From contig NZ_JAOQNS010000016.1 in NCBI RefSeq assembly GCF_025961475.1, forward strand, positions 23,651 through 87,650: a stretch of 64,000 nucleotides of DNA. Direction: 5' to 3'. Positions 1 through 10,949 of the stretch are shown piece after piece. The stretch's first letter is position 1, and every line of letters begins with the position of its first letter. The notes beneath the pieces are model-generated. The model ran no database searches. It saw only the letters and a list, made by a program, of their open reading frames with translations, and was not told the DNA's origin. A program made the position numbers and the translations under genes. Source of the DNA: Rhodobium gokarnense (lineage in GTDB: Bacteria > Pseudomonadota > Alphaproteobacteria > Rhizobiales > Rhodobiaceae).

Positions 1-756
1 GTCGCGCTCTTCCTTGTTGCGCGGCACCAGGCGTCCCTGCATCTGGCCGCCGATGCAACGCAGCGCGGCGGCGGCAAGGATGCCCTCCGAGGCGCCGCCG
101 GTGCCCATATAGATGTCGACGCCGGACCGTTCGGGGCTCGTGGTGTGGAAGACGCCGGAGACGTCGCCGTCGCCGATGAGGCGGATGGCGGCGCCCGCCT
201 CGCGCACCTCTTCGATGAGGCGCGCGTGGCGCGGCCGGTCGAGGATGCAGACCGAGAGGTCCTCGACCGCAACGCCCTTGGCCCTGGCGAGCGCGGCAAG
301 GTTCTCGGCCGGGGTCGCGTCGAGATCGATGAGCCCGTCGGGAAGCCCGCCGCCGACGGCGATCTTTTCCATGTAGACGTCGGGCACGTTGAGGAAGCTG
401 CCGCCCGTCGCCATGGCGACGACGGTGAGCGCGTTCGGCAGGTTCTTGGCGCACAGCGTCGCGCCTTCCAGCGCCACGGCGGCGACGTCGACCTCCGGGC
501 CTTTGAGCGTGCCGACCTTCTCGCCGATATAGAGGTGGTCGACGGCGTCCTCGGCGCCCTCGCCGATGACGATGGTGCCGTCGATCGGCAGGTGGTTGAG
601 TTCGCGCTCCATGGCGTCGATGGCGGCGAGATCGGCGGCGCGCTCGTCGCCGCGGCCGCGCATCCGGGCGGCGGCCACCGCGGCGCGCTCGGTGACCCGG
701 ACCAGCTCGATGGTCAGGATGCGGTCGATTGTGGCGCTGATCTTCTTCTTCGACAT
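1..756 (-). CDS. glpX: Class II fructose-1,6-bisphosphatase, 3' end cut by window
   Basis: Hydrolyses fructose-1,6-bisphosphate to fructose-6-phosphate in gluconeogenesis and the Calvin/pentose phosphate networks. Reading the minus strand from the ATG at 756 gives MSKKKISATIDRILTIELVRVTE and then family-typical stretches: GEGAEDAVDHLYIGEKVG, AMATGGSFLNVPDVYMEKIAVGGG, LIGDGDVSG and GTGGASEGILAAAALR. The metal-binding acidic residues and the phosphate-binding Gly-rich loop are present. The frame stays open to base 1, so about 252 residues are seen of an expected 320-330. It lies 53 bp downstream of hom in the same direction, the usual aminotransferase-hom-glpX order of Rhizobiales. Confidence 0.93.
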   Translation of the reverse strand, partial: MSKKKISATIDRILTIELVRVTERAAVAAARMRGRGDERAADLAAIDAMERELNHLPIDGTIVIGEGAEDAVDHLYIGEKVGTLKGPEVDVAAVALEGATLCAKNLPNALTVVAMATGGSFLNVPDVYMEKIAVGGGLPDGLIDLDATPAENLAALARAKGVAVEDLSVCILDRPRHARLIEEVREAGAAIRLIGDGDVSGVFHTTSPERSGVDIYMGTGGASEGILAAAALRCIGGQMQGRLVPRNKEERD

Positions 757-809
757 TCTCTCACCAAAAGGGTCAGAATGGAGTTAAATCAATCCTTTAA
801 CGGAGCTAA

Positions 810-2117
<1,308 letters not shown>

Positions 2118-2155
2118 GGTGAAGGTGGTCCGCTAAAACTGGCGCGCGCCCGTGG

Positions 2156-3373
2156 CTAACCGCGGGCGCTGATCGGGACCACGTTGTGCAACGTTTCCTC
2201 CGCCGTTTCAAGGAACCGGCGCACATTGCGGGCGGCCTGGCGGATTCGCTGCTCGTTTTCCACCATGGCGATGCGGACATAGCCCTCGCCGTGCTCGCCG
2301 AAGCCGATTCCCGGCGCAACGGCGACGTCGGCCTTTTCAACGAGGAGCTTGGAGAACTCCAGCGAGCCGATCTCGCGGAAGCGTTCCGGCAGCGGCGCCC
2401 AGGCGAACATGGAGGCCTCGGGCGCCGGGATCTCCCAGCCGGCGCGGGCGAAGGCGTCGACCATGGCGTCGCGGCGCTTGCGATAGGTCTCGCGGAACTC
2501 GGCAACGCAGTCCTGCGGCCCGTTGAGGGCGGCGGCGGCGGCGACCTGGATCGGCGTGAAGGCGCCGTAGTCGAGATAGGATTTTACGCGGGCCAGCGCG
2601 GAAATGAGCCGCTCGTTGCCGACGGCAAAGCCCATGCGCCAGCCGGGCATGGAATAGGTCTTCGACATGGAGGTGAATTCGACCGCGATGTCCATGGCGC
2701 CCGGCACCTGCAACAGCGAGGGCGGCGGCGTCTCGGTGAAATAGATCTCCGAATAGGCGAGATCGGACAGCACGAAGATCTCGTGCTGGCGGGCGAAGGC
2801 GACGACATCGCGATAGAACTCGATGTCGGCGACGCAGGCGGTCGGGTTCGACGGGTAGCAGAGGATCACCGCAATCGGCTTCGGCGTCGAATGGTGGATC
2901 GCCCGCTCCAGGGCGAAGAAGAAATCCGGGCCCGGCTCGCTCGGGATGGAGCGGATGACGCCGCCGGCCATCAAAAACCCGAAGGCGTGGATCGGATAGC
3001 TCGGATTGGGGACCAGCACCACGTCGCCCGGCGCGGTGATCGCCTGGGCCATGTTGGCGAAACCTTCCTTGGAGCCGAGCGTGGCAACGACCTGGGTCTC
3101 CGGATCGAGCTTGACGCCGAAGCGGCGGTCGTAATAGGCGGCCTGGGCGCGGCGCAGGCCCGGAATGCCCTTGGACGCGGAATAGCGGTTGGTGCGCGGC
3201 TTGCGCACGGTCTCCACCATCTTCTCCACGATGTGCTCGGGCGTCGGCAGGTCGGGATTGCCCATGCCGAGGTCGATGATATCGGCGCCGGCGGCACGTG
3301 CGCTCGCCTTCAGGCGGTTGACGTGTTCAAAGACGTAAGGCGGCAGGCGGCGGATCTTGTGGAATTCGTCCAT
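2156..3373 (-). CDS. PLP-dependent class I/II aminotransferase (AlaC / LL-DAP aminotransferase-like)
   Basis: 405 residues, fold-type I aminotransferase. Visible motifs are DLGMGNPDLPTPEHIVEKM near the N terminus, VLCYPSNPTA (the Asn that contacts PLP), SDLAYSEIYF, and SMSKTYSMPGWRMGF with the Schiff-base lysine. The C-terminal part has GFGEHGEGYVRIAMVENEQR with the carboxylate-binding Arg. The family includes glutamate-pyruvate aminotransferase AlaC and enzymes often labelled LL-diaminopimelate aminotransferase; the conserved position upstream of hom suggests a role in aspartate- or alanine-family amino acid metabolism. Substrate cannot be fixed from sequence. Confidence 0.92.
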   Translation of the reverse strand: MDEFHKIRRLPPYVFEHVNRLKASARAAGADIIDLGMGNPDLPTPEHIVEKMVETVRKPRTNRYSASKGIPGLRRAQAAYYDRRFGVKLDPETQVVATLGSKEGFANMAQAITAPGDVVLVPNPSYPIHAFGFLMAGGVIRSIPSEPGPDFFFALERAIHHSTPKPIAVILCYPSNPTACVADIEFYRDVVAFARQHEIFVLSDLAYSEIYFTETPPPSLLQVPGAMDIAVEFTSMSKTYSMPGWRMGFAVGNERLISALARVKSYLDYGAFTPIQVAAAAALNGPQDCVAEFRETYRKRRDAMVDAFARAGWEIPAPEASMFAWAPLPERFREIGSLEFSKLLVEKADVAVAPGIGFGEHGEGYVRIAMVENEQRIRQAARNVRRFLETAEETLHNVVPISARG

Positions 3374-3609
3374 TTTCTCGTCCGGAGGCTTGGTCGAACG
3401 GCGGCGCAGGCGGCTTTGCAGCGGTTGCGCGGTTCGGAACGGCCCTTGGTTTCAGAGCGGTCCGGCGGGGCGGCGCGTCAGCGGGCCCGCCGATTCGGCT
3501 GTTTTCCCTTGAATCCCGGCATGGTGCCGGACCTGATGCCGCCTTTCAACGTGAAATGGCGGTCGGCCCGCGAATTGTCGCTGCAGCACCTGACGGAAGG
3601 GAAACGGGG

Positions 3610-4053
3610 TCAGTTGTTCTCGATCTCTTCCAGCGCCTCCTTGCCGTGGCTCTCGCCGAGGCGTTTCAGACGGGTGGCGAAGGCCGGCCCGCGGGCGCCG
3701 GCGCGGGCGGCGTTGCGGGCCGCCAGCGCGCGCAGGTCCTCGATGGTGCGGTCCTTTTCCTCCTCCTTCAGGAGGTCCGGGCGGCCCGAAGCGTCAAAGA
3801 CGGGCGCGCCCTCTTGGCGTCCGGACGACGCTGCCGGGGCGACAGGCCGGGACGTCGCCGGCGCAGCGCCGTCCGAGGGCGCCGCCGGCGCGGCCTCGGT
3901 TGCAACCGGCGCGCCGGAGAGGAACCCTTCCGGCAGAAGCTGCATCGGCCCGTCGTCCGCGCGCGCGTTCCCTACGGCCCCGGCAAGGGCACCGAGGCAC
4001 AGGAGACACACGGCAAGGCTCCTTCGCGGCAGCGCAACATATTGATCGGTCAT
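3610..4053 (-). CDS. Secreted hypothetical protein
   Basis: Not recognised. 147 residues from the ATG at 4053 (another in-frame ATG lies at 4071). The start MTDQYVALPRRSLAVCLLCL followed by GALAGAVGNARA-DDG is a typical Sec signal peptide with an AxA cleavage site. A Pro/Ala-rich linker (PVATEAAPAAPSDGAAPATS) follows, then a charged helical tail (LLKEEEKDRTIEDLRALAARNAARAG) ending in EALEEIENN. Probably periplasmic. It is divergent from phaC with about 220 bp between them, so the two may share a regulatory region. Longer upstream ORF extension lacks codon support and is probably non-coding. Confidence 0.6.
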   Translation of the reverse strand: MTDQYVALPRRSLAVCLLCLGALAGAVGNARADDGPMQLLPEGFLSGAPVATEAAPAAPSDGAAPATSRPVAPAASSGRQEGAPVFDASGRPDLLKEEEKDRTIEDLRALAARNAARAGARGPAFATRLKRLGESHGKEALEEIENN

Positions 4054-4170
4054 AGGTCTTGCGAATCTCATCGAAGCCGGTATTGCCGGTCCGCCGGCCC
4101 CACCGGCTGTCACAGTCACGTGCGATAACACTGCGCACCGTTCGTGGCAAAAACTCGACGCGCCCTTGCA

Positions 4171-4199
4171 TTGGGCGGTCCATCGCTGCCTATTATAAT
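4171..4199 (+). promoter_or_regulatory. Sigma70-type promoter for phaC
   Basis: TTGGGC at 4171-4176 and a perfect TATAAT at 4194-4199 are separated by exactly 17 bp. This would start transcription near 4206 and give a leader of about 70 bases to the preferred phaC start. Seen in sequence; activity is inferred. Confidence 0.55.
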
Positions 4200-4276
4200 C
4201 AAAACGGTTGCATCCGGCGGATTCATCGAGCGGAGTTCCCTGAAGAATGCACCAGAGTACCGGGGAGGAAACGGGC

Positions 4277-6082
4277 ATGGAGTCCGGCACCGACGACACC
4301 AATCTGCCCTATCTCGTCAAGGATCCCGAAGTCTTTGCGCAGAATCTGGCCCGCGTCATCGAGGAGGCCGGAAAGGCGATGGCCGCCTATTCGGAGCCGC
4401 GGGAAAAGGGCGAGATCCAGTCCGACCTTGCCGATACCATCGCCGAGATTATCAAGACCCTGTCGCGGGTCGGCGAATACTGGCTGTCCGATCCCCAGCG
4501 CACCTTCGAGGCGCAGATGCGGCTTTGGAGCGGCTTCATGGAGCTTTGGGGCGCTTCCATGCGCCGCATGCTGGGCGAGGCCTCCTCGCCGACGATCGAG
4601 CCCGATCCGCGCGACAAGCGCTTCCAGGATCCGGAGTGGCAGAAGAACCAGTTCTTCGACTTCTTGAAGCAGGCCTATCTCATCACCTCGCAATGGGCCG
4701 AGACGATGGTCGCCGACGCCGCCGACCTCGACGAGCACACGCGGCACAAGGCCGATTTCTACGTCAAGCAGATCGCCAATGCGCTGTCGCCGACCAACTT
4801 CATCCTGACCAATCCGGAACTTTTGCGCGAGACGCTGGATTCCAACGGCGAGAACCTGGTGCGCGGCATGCACATGCTGGCCGAGGACATCAAGGCGGGC
4901 GGCGGCGACCTGCGGCTGCGCCAGTCCGACCCGACGAAGTTCAAGGTCGGAGAGAACCTGGCGACGACGCCCGGCAAGGTGATCTTCCAGAACGACATCT
5001 GCCAGGTGCTGCAATACACGCCGACGACGGACGAGGTGCTGAAGCGGCCGCTCCTGATCGTGCCGCCCTGGATCAACAAGTTCTACATCCTCGACCTCAA
5101 CGCGGACAAATCCTTCATCCGATGGGCGGTCGGCGAGGGCCACACCGTCTTCGTCATCTCCTGGGTCAACCCGGACCAGCGCCTCGCCCGCAAGAGCTTC
5201 GAGCACTACATGCTGGAAGGCGTGCTGGAAGCGCTGAAGGTCGTCGAACAGGCGACCGGGGAAAAGCAGGTCAACGCCGTCGGCTACTGCGTGGGCGGCA
5301 CGCTGCTGGCCGTTACCCTCGCCTATCTGGCGGCCAAGAAGGACAAGCGGATCGCCAGCGCCACCTTCTTCACCACCCAGATCGACTTCACCCATGCCGG
5401 CGACCTGAAGGTCTTCGTCGACGAGGAGCAGATCGAGGCGGTGGAGCGGCGGATGGCCGAGCGCGGCTATCTGGAAGGCAGGCGCATGGCCAACGCCTTC
5501 AACCTTCTGCGCTCCAACGACCTGATCTGGCCCTATGTGGTCAACAACTACCTGAAGGGGCGCGAGCCGTTCCCCTTCGACCTCCTCTACTGGAACTCCG
5601 ACGCCACACGGATGCCGGCTGCGAACCACTCCTTCTACCTGCGCAACTGCTATCTGGAGAACAATCTCAGCCAGAAGCGGATGGTGGTCGGCGGCGTCAC
5701 CCTCGACCTTTCCAAGTCGAAGGTGCCGATCTTCAACCTTGCCGCCCGCGAGGATCACATCGCGCCGGCGAAATCGGTGTTCCTCGGCTGCACCTCCTTC
5801 GGCGGGCCGGTCGAATACGTCATGGCCGGGTCCGGCCATATCGCCGGCGTCGTCAACCCGCCGTCGCGCAACAAGTACCAGTACTGGACGGGCGGCAAAC
5901 CGACCGGCAGCTTCGAGAGCTGGGTCGGCAAGGCAAAGGAGACGCCCGGCTCCTGGTGGCCCTACTGGCAGCAATGGGTCTCAGGCCTTGCCGGTGAAAA
6001 GGTGAAGGCGCGAAAGCCGGGCGGCGGCAAGCTGAAGCCGATCGAGGACGCGCCCGGCAGCTATGTCAGGATGCGGGACTGA
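4277..6082 (+). CDS. phaC: Class I poly(3-hydroxyalkanoate) synthase
   Basis: Polymerises 3-hydroxyacyl-CoA into PHA storage polyester at the granule surface. 601 residues from the ATG at 4277, chosen because GGGAGG (4263-4268) sits 8 bases upstream; an in-frame ATG at 4247 lacks such a site. The N-terminal PhaC domain is followed by an alpha/beta hydrolase core with the lipase-like box GYCVGG. The catalytic triad is readable: Cys338 (in YCVGG), Asp493 (AAREDHIAP) and His521 (GSGHIAG). Spacing matches class I enzymes such as that of Cupriavidus necator. The C terminus ([12 protein letters not shown]) is also typical. No phaA/phaB lie nearby, as is common in Rhizobiales. Confidence 0.96.
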   Translation: MESGTDDTNLPYLVKDPEVFAQNLARVIEEAGKAMAAYSEPREKGEIQSDLADTIAEIIKTLSRVGEYWLSDPQRTFEAQMRLWSGFMELWGASMRRMLGEASSPTIEPDPRDKRFQDPEWQKNQFFDFLKQAYLITSQWAETMVADAADLDEHTRHKADFYVKQIANALSPTNFILTNPELLRETLDSNGENLVRGMHMLAEDIKAGGGDLRLRQSDPTKFKVGENLATTPGKVIFQNDICQVLQYTPTTDEVLKRPLLIVPPWINKFYILDLNADKSFIRWAVGEGHTVFVISWVNPDQRLARKSFEHYMLEGVLEALKVVEQATGEKQVNAVGYCVGGTLLAVTLAYLAAKKDKRIASATFFTTQIDFTHAGDLKVFVDEEQIEAVERRMAERGYLEGRRMANAFNLLRSNDLIWPYVVNNYLKGREPFPFDLLYWNSDATRMPAANHSFYLRNCYLENNLSQKRMVVGGVTLDLSKSKVPIFNLAAREDHIAPAKSVFLGCTSFGGPVEYVMAGSGHIAGVVNPPSRNKYQYWTGGKPTGSFESWVGKAKETPGSWWPYWQQWVSGLAGEKVKARKPGGGKLKPIEDAPGSYVRMRD

Positions 6083-6178
6083 GGGCGGGCGCCATCGTCG
6101 CGATTGTTGACGATCGCGGCAAAAGGCCGGACAACCATGCGGGCGGGCGATGCGACCCCATTGAGGCGGAAATCGTCG

Positions 6179-6772
6179 ATGAAGAAAGGCAACAAGGACC
6201 GACTGCGCTACGACGAGTGGCTGAGCCGCCTGTTCCGGATGGATGACGGCGTCTGGCGCCGGCACGCCAGCGGCTGGAGCGTCTGGACCCGGGCGGCGAG
6301 CCTGCCGCTCCTGGTGCTCGCGGTCTGGAGCCATCGCTGGGTCGGCATCGGCGGCGCGCTCTCCCTCGTCGGGCTCGTCGCCGTCTGGACCTATCTCAAT
6401 CCGCGCATCTTCCCTGCGCCCAAGCGCACCGACACCTGGCACGCGCGGGCGACCTTCGGCGAGCGGGTCTGGCTCAATCGCCACCGCATCCCGATCCCGC
6501 GCCACCATGCGGTCGTCGCGCATATCCTTGCAGGCATCGCCGCGACCGGCGCGGTGATCGCGCTCTGGGGCACGTTCCTCGCCGCGTTCTGGCCGACGCT
6601 CATCGGCATCGTCATCGTGCTTTTGGGAAAATTCTGGTTCCTCGACCGCATGGTCTGGCTCTACCAGGACATGAAGGACATGGACCCGATCTACCGCTCC
6701 TGGGAGCGCATCCCGGTCAACGACAACGAAGCGGCCCGCAAATGGCCGCGGCGGAAGCGGCGGGAGGGGTAA
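6179..6772 (+). CDS. Small integral membrane protein of unknown function
   Basis: 197 residues from the ATG at 6179, preceded by GAGGCGGA at 6163-6170; in-frame starts at 6137 (ATG) and 6104 (TTG) also exist. The first half has RMDDGVWRRHASGWSVWTR, then two hydrophobic segments (LPLLVLAVW, WVGIGGALSLVGLVAVWTYL), an NPRIFPAPKRTDTWHARATFGERVWLN motif, and two more membrane segments (about residues 118-160). The tail is basic (AARKWPRRKRREG). The pattern resembles an uncharacterised bacterial DUF family of membrane proteins, but I cannot name it with confidence. It lies 97 bp after phaC in the same direction and may be cotranscribed. Confidence 0.7.
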   Translation: MKKGNKDRLRYDEWLSRLFRMDDGVWRRHASGWSVWTRAASLPLLVLAVWSHRWVGIGGALSLVGLVAVWTYLNPRIFPAPKRTDTWHARATFGERVWLNRHRIPIPRHHAVVAHILAGIAATGAVIALWGTFLAAFWPTLIGIVIVLLGKFWFLDRMVWLYQDMKDMDPIYRSWERIPVNDNEAARKWPRRKRREG

Positions 6773-6817
6773 GCCCCGCCCGTCCCTATCGCCCGCACAG
6801 CCCGGTTTCCACGATGG

Positions 6818-6834
6818 CCGTCAAAGGCTGACGG
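6818..6834. terminator. Weak hairpin between convergent genes
   Basis: CCGTCA-AAGGC-TGACGG forms a 6-bp stem between the converging membrane-protein gene and argC. There is no clear T-run, so termination is only a suggestion. Confidence 0.25.
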
Positions 6835-6852
6835 ACTGGAGCGCGGAAGCCC

Positions 6853-7905
6853 TTACGGGAACATCGCGATCTGCATCAGGCCCTCGGTCTCCTCGATGCC
6901 GAAGGCGAGGTTGAGGTTCTGCAGCGCCTGGCCGGCCGAGCCCTTCACCAGGTTATCCAGCGCACCGATGACGATGGCGCGGCCGGGAATGCGGTCGGGG
7001 AAGACGCCGACCATGACGTGGTTGGAGCCGCGCACGGCCTGGGTGGCGGGAATGCCGCCCTCCGGCAGGACATGGACGAAGGGCTCTTCCGCATAGCGCC
7101 GCCTGAGCGCCTCGCGCACGTCGGCGGGGGACGCGCCGTTGGTCAGCTTCACGTAGCAGGTGACCAGCTCGCCGCGGCTCATCGGCACCAGGTGCGGCGT
7201 GAAGTTGACCCGCACCGCCTCACCGGCCGCCCGGGTGATCTCCTGCTCGATCTCCGGCGCGTGCCGGTGGGTGCCGACGGAATAGGGCGAGAGCCCCTCG
7301 CCCGCCTCGCAAAACAGCGTGTTCTGCTTCAGGCCGCGGCCGGCGCCGGAGACGCCGGACTTGGCGTCGATGACGAGATCGGTGGCATCGACGATGCCGG
7401 CGGCAACGATCGGCAAGAGCGCCGTCAGCACGGCCGTCGGATAGCAGCCGGGACAGGCGACGAGCCGGGCGCCGGCGATCTCGGCACGATAGTGCTCCGA
7501 CAGGCCGTAGACGGCTTCCGGCTGGATCTCCGGGGCGCGGTGGTTCTGGCCGTAAGTGCTGGCATAGACGGAGGTGTCGCGCAGCCGGAAATCGGCCGAC
7601 ATGTCAATGATCCGGGTGCGCGGATGGGCCGCCAGGATCTGCTTGGTGATGTCCTGGGTGGTGCCGTGCGGCAGGCCGCAGACGATGGCGTCGACCGTGC
7701 CCCAGTCGACCTCCTCCCAGTTCTGCAGGGTCGGCAGGTCGAGGACGCCGAGATGGGGAAACACCTCCGCCATCTCCTTGCCGGCATGGGTATTGGCCGT
7801 CAGCGCGGCGATCTCGATCCGCGGGTGGCGGGCGGCAAGGCGCACCATGTCGGCGCCCGTATAACCGGACGCGCCCAAAACGCCGATGCGGATACTCTCG
7901 ACCAT
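6853..7905 (-). CDS. argC: N-acetyl-gamma-glutamyl-phosphate reductase
   Basis: NADPH-dependent reduction of N-acetylglutamyl phosphate to the semialdehyde in arginine biosynthesis. 350 residues from the ATG at 7905 (MVESIRIGVLGASGYTGADM), which has a GGAGA six bases upstream; a longer upstream reading frame is not needed and exceeds the family's usual length. The N-terminal Rossmann motif is VLGASGYTG, the active-site Cys lies in VACPGCYPTA, and SGVSGAGRGLKQ is present. The C-terminal GNHVMVGVF-like segment reads RGSNHVMVGVFPDR. It is followed downstream by the convergent gene above and preceded by speB in the same orientation. Confidence 0.96.
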   Translation of the reverse strand: MVESIRIGVLGASGYTGADMVRLAARHPRIEIAALTANTHAGKEMAEVFPHLGVLDLPTLQNWEEVDWGTVDAIVCGLPHGTTQDITKQILAAHPRTRIIDMSADFRLRDTSVYASTYGQNHRAPEIQPEAVYGLSEHYRAEIAGARLVACPGCYPTAVLTALLPIVAAGIVDATDLVIDAKSGVSGAGRGLKQNTLFCEAGEGLSPYSVGTHRHAPEIEQEITRAAGEAVRVNFTPHLVPMSRGELVTCYVKLTNGASPADVREALRRRYAEEPFVHVLPEGGIPATQAVRGSNHVMVGVFPDRIPGRAIVIGALDNLVKGSAGQALQNLNLAFGIEETEGLMQIAMFP

Positions 7906-8017
7906 TGCCGTCTCCATCTGACTGTCGGGAAATGTCTTTCTCGCGGCGCCTTTTACGCCAGCAGCACCGCCGCCGCCAGTGCCCCGGCGGCAAAAATCCT
8001 GTCGCGGGGGATCGGCG

Positions 8018-8998
8018 TCAGCTTCCGTTGCGGCGTCGCTCGGCAAGGAGGCCGAGATAGGTCTGGGCGATGGACGCGGCCGCCAAGGACGTGACGTCGG
8101 CGTGGTCATAGGCCGGCGCGACTTCCACGACATCGCCGCCAACGAATTCGATAGCGCCGAGGCCGCGCAGGACCGACAGCGCCTCGCGGCTCGACAGCCC
8201 GCCGGCGACGGGCGTCCCGGTTCCCGGAGCGAAGGCGGGATCGAGGCAGTCGATGTCGAAGGTCATATAGGCGCGGCGGTCGCCGACGCGGGTGACGATG
8301 GCGTCGATGATGCCCTTGACGCCGAGGGTCTCGATCTCGTCGCCATAGACGATCTCGATGCCGAAATCGTCCGGCGCGTGGCTGCGGATGCCGATCTGGA
8401 TCGAGCCGGCCGGATCGATGATCCCCTCCTTCACCGCCCGGGCGATCATGGTGCCATGGTCGATGCGGTCGCCGTCGTCGTCCCAGGTGTCCTGGTGGGC
8501 GTCGAACTGGACGATGGCGAGCGGGCCGTGGCGCTCGGCATGGGCCTGGAGCAGCGGCCAGGTGACGTAGTGGTCGCCGCCCATGGAGAACAGGTGACAG
8601 CCGGCATCGAGGATTTCGCTCGCCTGGCGGCGGATATGGCCGGGGATCTCGGCATGGCGTGCGTAGTCGAAGGCGCAGTCGCCATAGTCGACGACCGCGA
8701 GCGTCTCGAAGATGTCGAAGGCGAAGGGGTAGTTCGGGTCGCCGCAGAAGGTGGCAGACGCCTTGCGGATGCCCTGCGGTCCGAAGCGGGCGCCCGGCCG
8801 GTCGGAGACGGCGGCATCGAACGGGACGCCCCAGACCGCCACGTCGACGCCGTCGAGGTCGCGGCTGTAGCGCCGGCGCATGAAGGAGAGCGCGCCGCAA
8901 TAGGCCGGCTCGTGGCTGCCGCCATAGAGCGAGGTACCGTGGACGGCATTGTCGGTTCTGGGCGGTCCGGATTTTGTGCTCAACGGTTCTCGGCTCAC
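8018..8998 (-). CDS. speB: Agmatinase / ureohydrolase family enzyme
   Basis: Manganese-dependent hydrolysis of agmatine to putrescine and urea. 326 residues. Binuclear metal motifs of the arginase/agmatinase family are all present: GGDHYVTW (His ligand), FDAHQDTWDD, and TFDIDCLDPAFAPGTGTP. The RPGARFGPQGIR segment is typical of agmatinases rather than arginases. It lies 112 bp upstream of argC in the same direction, so an arginine/polyamine unit is plausible. Substrate within the ureohydrolase family (agmatine, guanidinobutyrate, proclavaminate-type) is not proven by sequence. Confidence 0.88.
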   Translation of the reverse strand: MSREPLSTKSGPPRTDNAVHGTSLYGGSHEPAYCGALSFMRRRYSRDLDGVDVAVWGVPFDAAVSDRPGARFGPQGIRKASATFCGDPNYPFAFDIFETLAVVDYGDCAFDYARHAEIPGHIRRQASEILDAGCHLFSMGGDHYVTWPLLQAHAERHGPLAIVQFDAHQDTWDDDGDRIDHGTMIARAVKEGIIDPAGSIQIGIRSHAPDDFGIEIVYGDEIETLGVKGIIDAIVTRVGDRRAYMTFDIDCLDPAFAPGTGTPVAGGLSSREALSVLRGLGAIEFVGGDVVEVAPAYDHADVTSLAAASIAQTYLGLLAERRRNGS

Positions 8999-9089
8999 AA
9001 TAATCGGTGTTGCGCGGCAAACGATCCTGACGTTGCAAATGCCGGCTGTAAAGCCGCCTGGCTGCGCGAACGATCGGGTCGGGGCGCCC

Positions 9090-9689
9090 TCACCCGTCCG
9101 CGCCGTCGAGCGGCCACCGCCCGAGGTCGACGTGGCGGCGTTGGCCCACCAGGCTTTTCACCAGCACGAAGCCGTCGCAGAGCCAGCCGATCGCCTCGTC
9201 GAGGCGGGTGTCCGGCACCGGCCGCCGGCCCCACAACAAGGTGGCGTGCGGCCGGAACAGCGCCGGACCCTGCCAGAGCCCGGCCTTCACGAGTTCGCCC
9301 CGCAGCGCCTGCCGCAACTCCTCCAGCGCCGCGATCCGGCAGCGACTGCAGAGCACCACGGGACGCTTCTGCGCACCGCCGAAGGTGCACAGGCGATCGA
9401 AGACCACCGGAAACGGCGCCGCCCTGACGCAGGCGCCGGCGCGAACAGCCGCCGCGGCATCGTCCCTGCGGACGCCACGCCCGGAGATCGCCGGCACGAG
9501 CGAAACATGCAGCCGATCGGCGCCGAAGGGGCGCTCCGAAAGGCCGTGACGCTCCTTGCATCGCCGCGCGACGTCGAGCATCGCCGCTGCAGCGCCGGCG
9601 TTCGGGCGCAGGGCGAAATAGAGGAGATCCGGCCGCTCCTGCATGCCCAGATCGAGAAAAAGCTGACCGCCCGCCATCTCGTTATCCAA
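9090..9689 (-). CDS. 2H phosphoesterase (2'-5' RNA ligase / ThpR family)
   Basis: 199 residues with the two H-x-S/T motifs that define the 2H superfamily: HVS at residues 61-63 (RLHVSLVP) and HAT at 148-150 (RPHATLLWG). These form the catalytic His pair of RNA 2',3'-cyclic phosphodiesterases/2'-5' ligases. The N terminus (QLFLDLGMQERPDLLYFALRP) and FDRLCTFGGAQ are usual for the family. The physiological substrate in bacteria is unclear. It stands alone between speB and the betaine-type binding protein, with a 285-base gap on its 5' side. Confidence 0.82.
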   Translation of the reverse strand: MDNEMAGGQLFLDLGMQERPDLLYFALRPNAGAAAAMLDVARRCKERHGLSERPFGADRLHVSLVPAISGRGVRRDDAAAAVRAGACVRAAPFPVVFDRLCTFGGAQKRPVVLCSRCRIAALEELRQALRGELVKAGLWQGPALFRPHATLLWGRRPVPDTRLDEAIGWLCDGFVLVKSLVGQRRHVDLGRWPLDGADG

Positions 9690-9974
9690 CGCGCCCTATT
9701 TGTTCTCTATATGTTCTCATTGCACGGCGTCGATGTCGACTCTTTTCGTGGCAGCGCCGCCACGGCATCGCCCGTTCGCACATGCGCCGTCGACGGGTGC
9801 TCACGCGGACCCGTTCGAACAGTCCGGAGGCGCGCTGCGCACTCGGCGACGCGTTGGATCCACCACCCTAAATGGAAACATGTAGAAACTTCGAGCTACG
9901 CCCGGTAGTTTGTAGCGTGTGACCTCCGGACCCGGCGGTCGATCGGGTCGGGTGCATGTCGGCTATGGACGGAG
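9690..9974. other. Divergent intergenic gap
   Basis: 285 bases between two divergent genes. It should hold promoters for both. I see no clear hairpin, conserved RNA or additional gene in it. Confidence 0.4.
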
Positions 9975-10949
9975 ATGGCGGCTCTGATGGCAAAACGACG
10001 CGTTTTTCTTGCAGCACTTGCGGTGATGTTGGCCGCACTGGCGACCCATGGCCCGGCGCGGGCCGCCGATATCGTCATCGGCGTGCCGAGTTGGTCCTCG
10101 GCCGAGGCGACGGCGCACGTTCTCGGCGAAATCATCCACCAGAAGTTCGGCGTCTCGGTCGCCTACAAGGCCGGCACCAACGAGGAGATTTTCGCGGCCA
10201 TGGACAGCGGAGAAATGCAGGTCCATCCGGAGGTCTGGCTGCCGAACCACCGCGCCCTGATGCTCGACTATGTCAACGGCCGCAAGACGGTGGCGATGAA
10301 CCGGCACGGCGTGCCGGCAACGCAAGGGATGTGCACGACGGCGGCGACGGCGGAGAAATACCACATCGCCTCGATCTCCGACCTCGCCGACCCGGAAAAG
10401 GTCAAGATCTTCGACACCGACAGCAACGGCAAGGGCGAGGTCTGGATCGGCGACAAGGACTGGGCCTCGACCCGGATCGAGAAGATCCGCGCCAAGAGCT
10501 ACGGCTACGACGCCACCATGACGCTGCTTGAGGGCGAGGAGACGGTGGCGATGGCGATGATCGACGTGGCGGCGGCGACTGGCAAACCGCTGGTGTTTTA
10601 CTGCTACGCGCCGCACCATTTGTTCCAGCTCCACGACGTCAAGCTCCTGGACGAGCCGGCGCACGACCCGACGAAGTGGATCGTGCACACGCCGTCTGAC
10701 GACCCGGACTGGCTGAAGAATTCGTCGGCACCGGTCGCCTGGGACGTCTCGTTCCTGCACATCCACTACCAGAAGGCGCTGGAGGAGGCCCATCCCGACG
10801 TCGCCAAGCTGCTCGCCAATGTGGAGCTCGACACCGACACGATCTCGGCAATGACCTACGCCCTCGTCGCGGAGCGCAAGGACCCGGCGGAGTTCGCCGG
10901 CGAGTGGGTCGCCGACAATGCGGAGCGCATCGAGGGGTGGCTGAAATGA
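9975..10949 (+). CDS. Orphan glycine betaine/proline-type ABC substrate-binding protein
   Basis: 324 residues: Sec signal peptide (MAKRRVFLAALAVMLAALATHGPARA) and an OpuAC/ProX-type periplasmic binding fold starting ADIVIGVPSWSSAEATAHVLGEII. The region EIFAAMDSGEMQVHPEVWLPNH and the Trp/Tyr-rich part are typical of quaternary-ammonium binding proteins. ATG at 9975 or 9987 could be used. No ABC permease or ATPase gene is nearby, so it either serves a transporter coded elsewhere or works alone. Its stop overlaps the start of the L,D-transpeptidase gene (ATGA at 10946-10949), which implies translational coupling. Confidence 0.85.
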   Translation: MAALMAKRRVFLAALAVMLAALATHGPARAADIVIGVPSWSSAEATAHVLGEIIHQKFGVSVAYKAGTNEEIFAAMDSGEMQVHPEVWLPNHRALMLDYVNGRKTVAMNRHGVPATQGMCTTAATAEKYHIASISDLADPEKVKIFDTDSNGKGEVWIGDKDWASTRIEKIRAKSYGYDATMTLLEGEETVAMAMIDVAAATGKPLVFYCYAPHHLFQLHDVKLLDEPAHDPTKWIVHTPSDDPDWLKNSSAPVAWDVSFLHIHYQKALEEAHPDVAKLLANVELDTDTISAMTYALVAERKDPAEFAGEWVADNAERIEGWLK